Source: Bacillota bacterium (lineage in GTDB: Bacteria; Bacillota; Clostridia; Oscillospirales; Ruminococcaceae). From it: a DNA stretch of 9,099 nt. The notes beneath the pieces are model-generated. The model was not told the origin of the DNA and did not search any database. It worked only from the letters and a program-made list of their open reading frames with translations. Positions 6,729-9,099 of the stretch are shown here, one piece after another. Within the stretch, counting starts at the first letter, position 1. Each line of letters starts with the position of its first letter. The translations under genes and the position numbers were made by a program. The DNA is taken from positions 1 to 9,099 of the forward strand of contig JAKPGH010000114.1 in the NCBI GenBank assembly GCA_029550985.1. Direction: 5' to 3'.

Positions 6729-6757
6729 ATTATAGACAGGGCCCTATTATTTGTCAA
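6729..6757 (-). promoter_or_regulatory. Perfect-consensus sigma-A promoter for the G5/3D gene
   Basis: On the minus strand, TTGACA (6752-6757) and TATAAT (6729-6734) are both exact consensus and are separated by exactly 17 bases. Transcription should start near 6722, giving a leader of about 59 bases before the ATG at 6663. Such a promoter should be strong under vegetative growth unless repressed. Confidence 0.88.
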
Positions 6758-7047
6758 ATTGGATAAAATCGAATTTATTCCCAAAAAACTATTTATTTCG
6801 AGAAAAAAGGAGATGAATATTCGTGCGAATTATAAGGAAAAGCTAATGAAATTCAAAATTATTTTGTCACATCCTACATAGTTTTTGAAAACGGGAAATT
6901 CCGGCCTTTTGCACAAGCGATTACTGGCGTTTATAGGGCTTTTCCACCCGGTATCGAGGCCGTTGGGGCGATGTGAAACACCTCTGACTAAACCCATGCC
7001 ATTGTGCCAATACTTCCTACAGATTATCTGGAAGGGAAGGTTCAATC
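6758..7047. other. AT-rich intergenic region between divergent genes
   Basis: This is the longest gene-free stretch in the window. It contains a short palindrome ATTCGTGCGAAT (6819-6830). A GC-rich imperfect hairpin lies at 6944-6968 (CC-CC-CGG against CCG-GG-GG with small bulges). A weak candidate plus-strand promoter is TTGCAC (6909-6914) with TATAGG (6932-6937) at 17-base spacing. AAGGGAAGG just before 7048 is the ribosome binding site of the downstream gene. The left part is AT-rich and the right part is closer to genome composition, so the plus-strand leader may be transcribed and folded. I recognise no known riboswitch class and no convincing protein-coding frame. Confidence 0.5.
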
Positions 7048-9099
7048 ATGAAAGCGGTCATCATGGCAGGGGGAGAGGGAAGCCGCCTGCGCCCCCTAAC
7101 CTGCGATATGCCCAAGCCCATGGCCCGCCTGTGCGGACGCCCCATACTGGAATACATTCTGGATTTGCTGGTCCTCCACGGCGTCAGGGAAGCCGCCCTG
7201 ACGTTGCGGTATCTGCCGGGGCGGATTGTGGAGCATTTCCCCGACGGGACGTACAAGGGAATCCGGCTTCGCTTTGTGGAGGAAACCACCCCCCTGGGAA
7301 CGGCGGGAGGCGTGAAAAACGCCTGCCTGCCGGATGACGACAATATTTTGGTCATCAGCGGAGACGCCCTTTGCGACTTTGACCTGACGGCCTTTGCCTC
7401 CCATCACAAAAAAGGGGGAGCGGCGGTTACCATTTTGGGGAAAAGGGTGGAGGACCCGCGGGAATACGGCCTTATCGATGTGGACGAGACCGGAAAGATC
7501 GTAGGGTTCATCGAAAAGCCCGCTTTTTCTCAGGCGGTGAGCGATTTGGCCAACACCGGCATCTATATGCTCTCCAAGCGAGCCTTGCAGATGATTCCCG
7601 CCGGGGAAAACTTTGACTTTGCCCGGGATTTGTTCCCCCTTCTGCTCAGCCGGGGGGAAACTCTGCGCTGCTGGGAGGGGCAGGGCTACTGGTGCGATAT
7701 TGGGGATTTGGACACCTATATTTCCTGCCAGCGGGATATGCTTTATGGAAAAGTCAGGTGCAGCCTTCCCCCCATGGGGGGAGTGGCTGGCAGGCCGGCG
7801 GGAGTCAGAATTCGGCAGCCGGTCTACATTGGCAGGAACGTGGTGTTGGAAGACGACGTTCTCATCGAAGAGGGAAGCGTGTTAGACGACGGCTGCACCG
7901 TGGGAAGGGGAGCCCGCATTACCGGCAGCGTGGTGCTGCAAGGGGCCCACATCTCCCGGGGAGCTACCCTCACCGGAAGTCTGGTCTGCGCCGGAGCCTC
8001 CATCAAGGCGGGCGCCATGCTCTTTGAAGGCTCCACCGTGGGGGCGGGGGCCGTGGTGGGGGAACAGGCCACCGTGGCCGCCGGCATCAAAATCTGGCCG
8101 GGCAAAAAGGTGGCGGATTTTTCCCGGGCCACCCTCCATGTCAAGGTGGGCGGAGACAGCCGCATCTTCTTTGACGATGACGGCATTTCGGGGCAGATTG
8201 GGGTGGAGCTTACCCCCGAATTCTGCGCCCGGGTGGGGGCCGCGGTGGGAAGCCTTCATCCCGGCGCCCGCATTGCGGTGGGTTCCAGCACCCACCGAAG
8301 CGCCGAGGTCCTCAAGGACGCCCTGACGGCGGGCATTCGCTCCACCGGCGCCAGCGTGGTGGACTTTGGCGCCAATTTCGCTTCCCTCTTTGAATTTGCC
8401 ATGAACTTCTGCGCCATGGAACTGGGCGTGTTTGTCCGGGGAGGCAGCCGGGCGGCTTTGCAGGTGTTGTCCGAAGGGCTCCCCGCCACCCGGCAGGTGG
8501 AGCGCAGCATCGAGGGGATGCTGGCCCGGGGAGAGTTTGTCCGCTGTTCCTTCAGCGGTATGGGGGACCGGGTGGATATGTCGGGAGTGGAAGCCCTCTA
8601 CCGCTCGCAACTGATGCGGCTTGCCCCCGACGGGCTTCCCGGTTGGGAGGTAAAAGTCCGAAGCCACAATGCGGCCATTCAGTCTCTGCTCCGGGAAACC
8701 CTGGAAAACATGGGCTGCTTGGACGGGGATTTGACCATAGAAGTATCCGAACAGGGAGATAAATTACGCATTTTTGACTCCTCCTTTGGAACGGTGCGAA
8801 GCCACACCATTTTGGCGGTTTGCGCCGCAGGGGAAATGGAACGGGGACTGAATGTGGCTCTGCCCTACGACGCCCCCCGCGCCATCGACGCTATGGCTGC
8901 CGACATGGGCCGCAGGGTGCTGCGTTATCTGCACACCCCGGCGGACAACAGTGACCAGGAGGCCCGCAAACTGGCCAAAACCCAGCTTTGGAACCGGGAC
9001 GCTCTGATGCAGGCCATTCTGTTTCTGAACATGGCGCAGCGCTACGGCGGGATTCCCAGACTGTTGGAGCGGTATCGGGGCTTTGACGTGGCCACCCGC
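7048..9099 (+). CDS. NDP-sugar pyrophosphorylase - hexapeptide repeat - degenerate phosphohexomutase fusion (3' end outside window)
   Basis: The frame is open for 684 codons and leaves the window without a stop. Residues 1 to about 235 form a sugar-phosphate nucleotidyltransferase. They show AGGEGSRLRPLT and PKPM (7-25), GTAGG (about 85-89), SGD with metal ligand D106, EKP (156-158), NTG (169-171), and GYWCDIG with D217. This enzyme type makes NDP-sugar and pyrophosphate from NTP and sugar-1-phosphate. Residues about 252-350 are left-handed beta-helix hexapeptide repeats. From about 375 a phosphomannomutase-like region begins (IAVGSSTHRSAEVLKDAL, 409-426). Where mutases have the phosphoserine loop TASHNP, it reads VRGGSR (463-468). 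Where they have DGDGDR, it reads SEQGDKLRIF (567-576), so this half looks inactive. Fusions of this layout are usually annotated as mannose-1-phosphate guanylyltransferase; the nucleotide and sugar here are not proven. The start ATG follows AAGGGAAGG. Confidence 0.88.
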   Translation, partial: MKAVIMAGGEGSRLRPLTCDMPKPMARLCGRPILEYILDLLVLHGVREAALTLRYLPGRIVEHFPDGTYKGIRLRFVEETTPLGTAGGVKNACLPDDDNILVISGDALCDFDLTAFASHHKKGGAAVTILGKRVEDPREYGLIDVDETGKIVGFIEKPAFSQAVSDLANTGIYMLSKRALQMIPAGENFDFARDLFPLLLSRGETLRCWEGQGYWCDIGDLDTYISCQRDMLYGKVRCSLPPMGGVAGRPAGVRIRQPVYIGRNVVLEDDVLIEEGSVLDDGCTVGRGARITGSVVLQGAHISRGATLTGSLVCAGASIKAGAMLFEGSTVGAGAVVGEQATVAAGIKIWPGKKVADFSRATLHVKVGGDSRIFFDDDGISGQIGVELTPEFCARVGAAVGSLHPGARIAVGSSTHRSAEVLKDALTAGIRSTGASVVDFGANFASLFEFAMNFCAMELGVFVRGGSRAALQVLSEGLPATRQVERSIEGMLARGEFVRCSFSGMGDRVDMSGVEALYRSQLMRLAPDGLPGWEVKVRSHNAAIQSLLRETLENMGCLDGDLTIEVSEQGDKLRIFDSSFGTVRSHTILAVCAAGEMERGLNVALPYDAPRAIDAMAADMGRRVLRYLHTPADNSDQEARKLAKTQLWNRDALMQAILFLNMAQRYGGIPRLLERYRGFDVATR

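Noticed and set aside
6813..6881. Possible 22-codon small ORF (or 7-codon GTG ORF at 6823) after AAGGAG in the intergenic region
   Set aside because: The AGGAG directly abuts the ATG, leaving no usable spacing, no promoter precedes it, and the peptide has no leader-peptide signature. Chance occurrence in AT-rich DNA is more likely.
6664..7047. c-di-AMP (ydaO) or other known riboswitch upstream of the G5/3D gene
   Set aside because: The promoter fixes the leader at about 59 bases, too short for ydaO, and I see none of the conserved core elements of common riboswitch classes on either strand.
7882..8667. 261-residue open frame on the minus strand, antisense to the sugar-nucleotidyltransferase fusion
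   Set aside because: The plus-strand frame carries continuous domain motifs through this region; the antisense translation is His/Gly/Ala-rich with no motif.

Overview
The window looks like chromosomal backbone from a moderately GC-rich Firmicute, most likely a gut-type Clostridia lineage (Oscillospirales or a relative). This is inferred from gene content (recA-recX, a rimO with radical-SAM signatures, butyrate kinase, a G5/3D cell-wall protein of the YabE type), strong AGGAGG-like ribosome binding sites and consensus sigma-A promoters. I see no insertion sequence, phage gene, CRISPR array, tRNA or rRNA.

Layout. Bases 1-2894 hold a plus-strand run of four closely spaced genes: the 3' two-thirds of recA, recX, rimO, and a small two-helix membrane protein with a cytosolic zinc ribbon. 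It ends at a hairpin (2919-2950) that probably terminates transcription from both sides. Bases 2967-5507 hold a minus-strand operon read from right to left. It starts at an extended -10 promoter and encodes a three-helix DUF218 (YdcF/SanA/ElyC-type) envelope protein, a stand-alone acetolactate-synthase regulatory (IlvN/IlvH-type) subunit, and butyrate kinase, whose start overlaps the ilvN-like stop by four bases. A strong intrinsic terminator (5545-5575) separates this operon from the next minus-strand gene, a membrane-anchored DUF348-G5-3D cell-wall protein (5617-6663). That gene has a perfect TTGACA-17-TATAAT promoter and a long leader hairpin. A 290-base AT-rich gap follows. From 7048 to the right edge, an open plus-strand frame encodes an NDP-sugar pyrophosphorylase fused to hexapeptide repeats and a phosphohexomutase-like domain. 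It runs off the window without a stop codon.

How the genes relate. RecA and RecX form the classic recombinase and modulator pair. RimO modifies ribosomal protein S12 and is probably co-transcribed with them by position only. The ilvN-like/buk pairing suggests, as inference, a link between branched-chain amino acid sensing and acyl-phosphate metabolism. The G5/3D protein, the DUF218 protein and the nucleotide-sugar enzyme all point to cell-envelope work, but they lie in three separate transcription units.

The least ordinary items are the sugar-nucleotidyltransferase fusion, whose mutase-like half appears to have lost its catalytic motifs, and the orphan IlvN-type subunit coupled to butyrate kinase. 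No clearly new defence or mobile system is visible.
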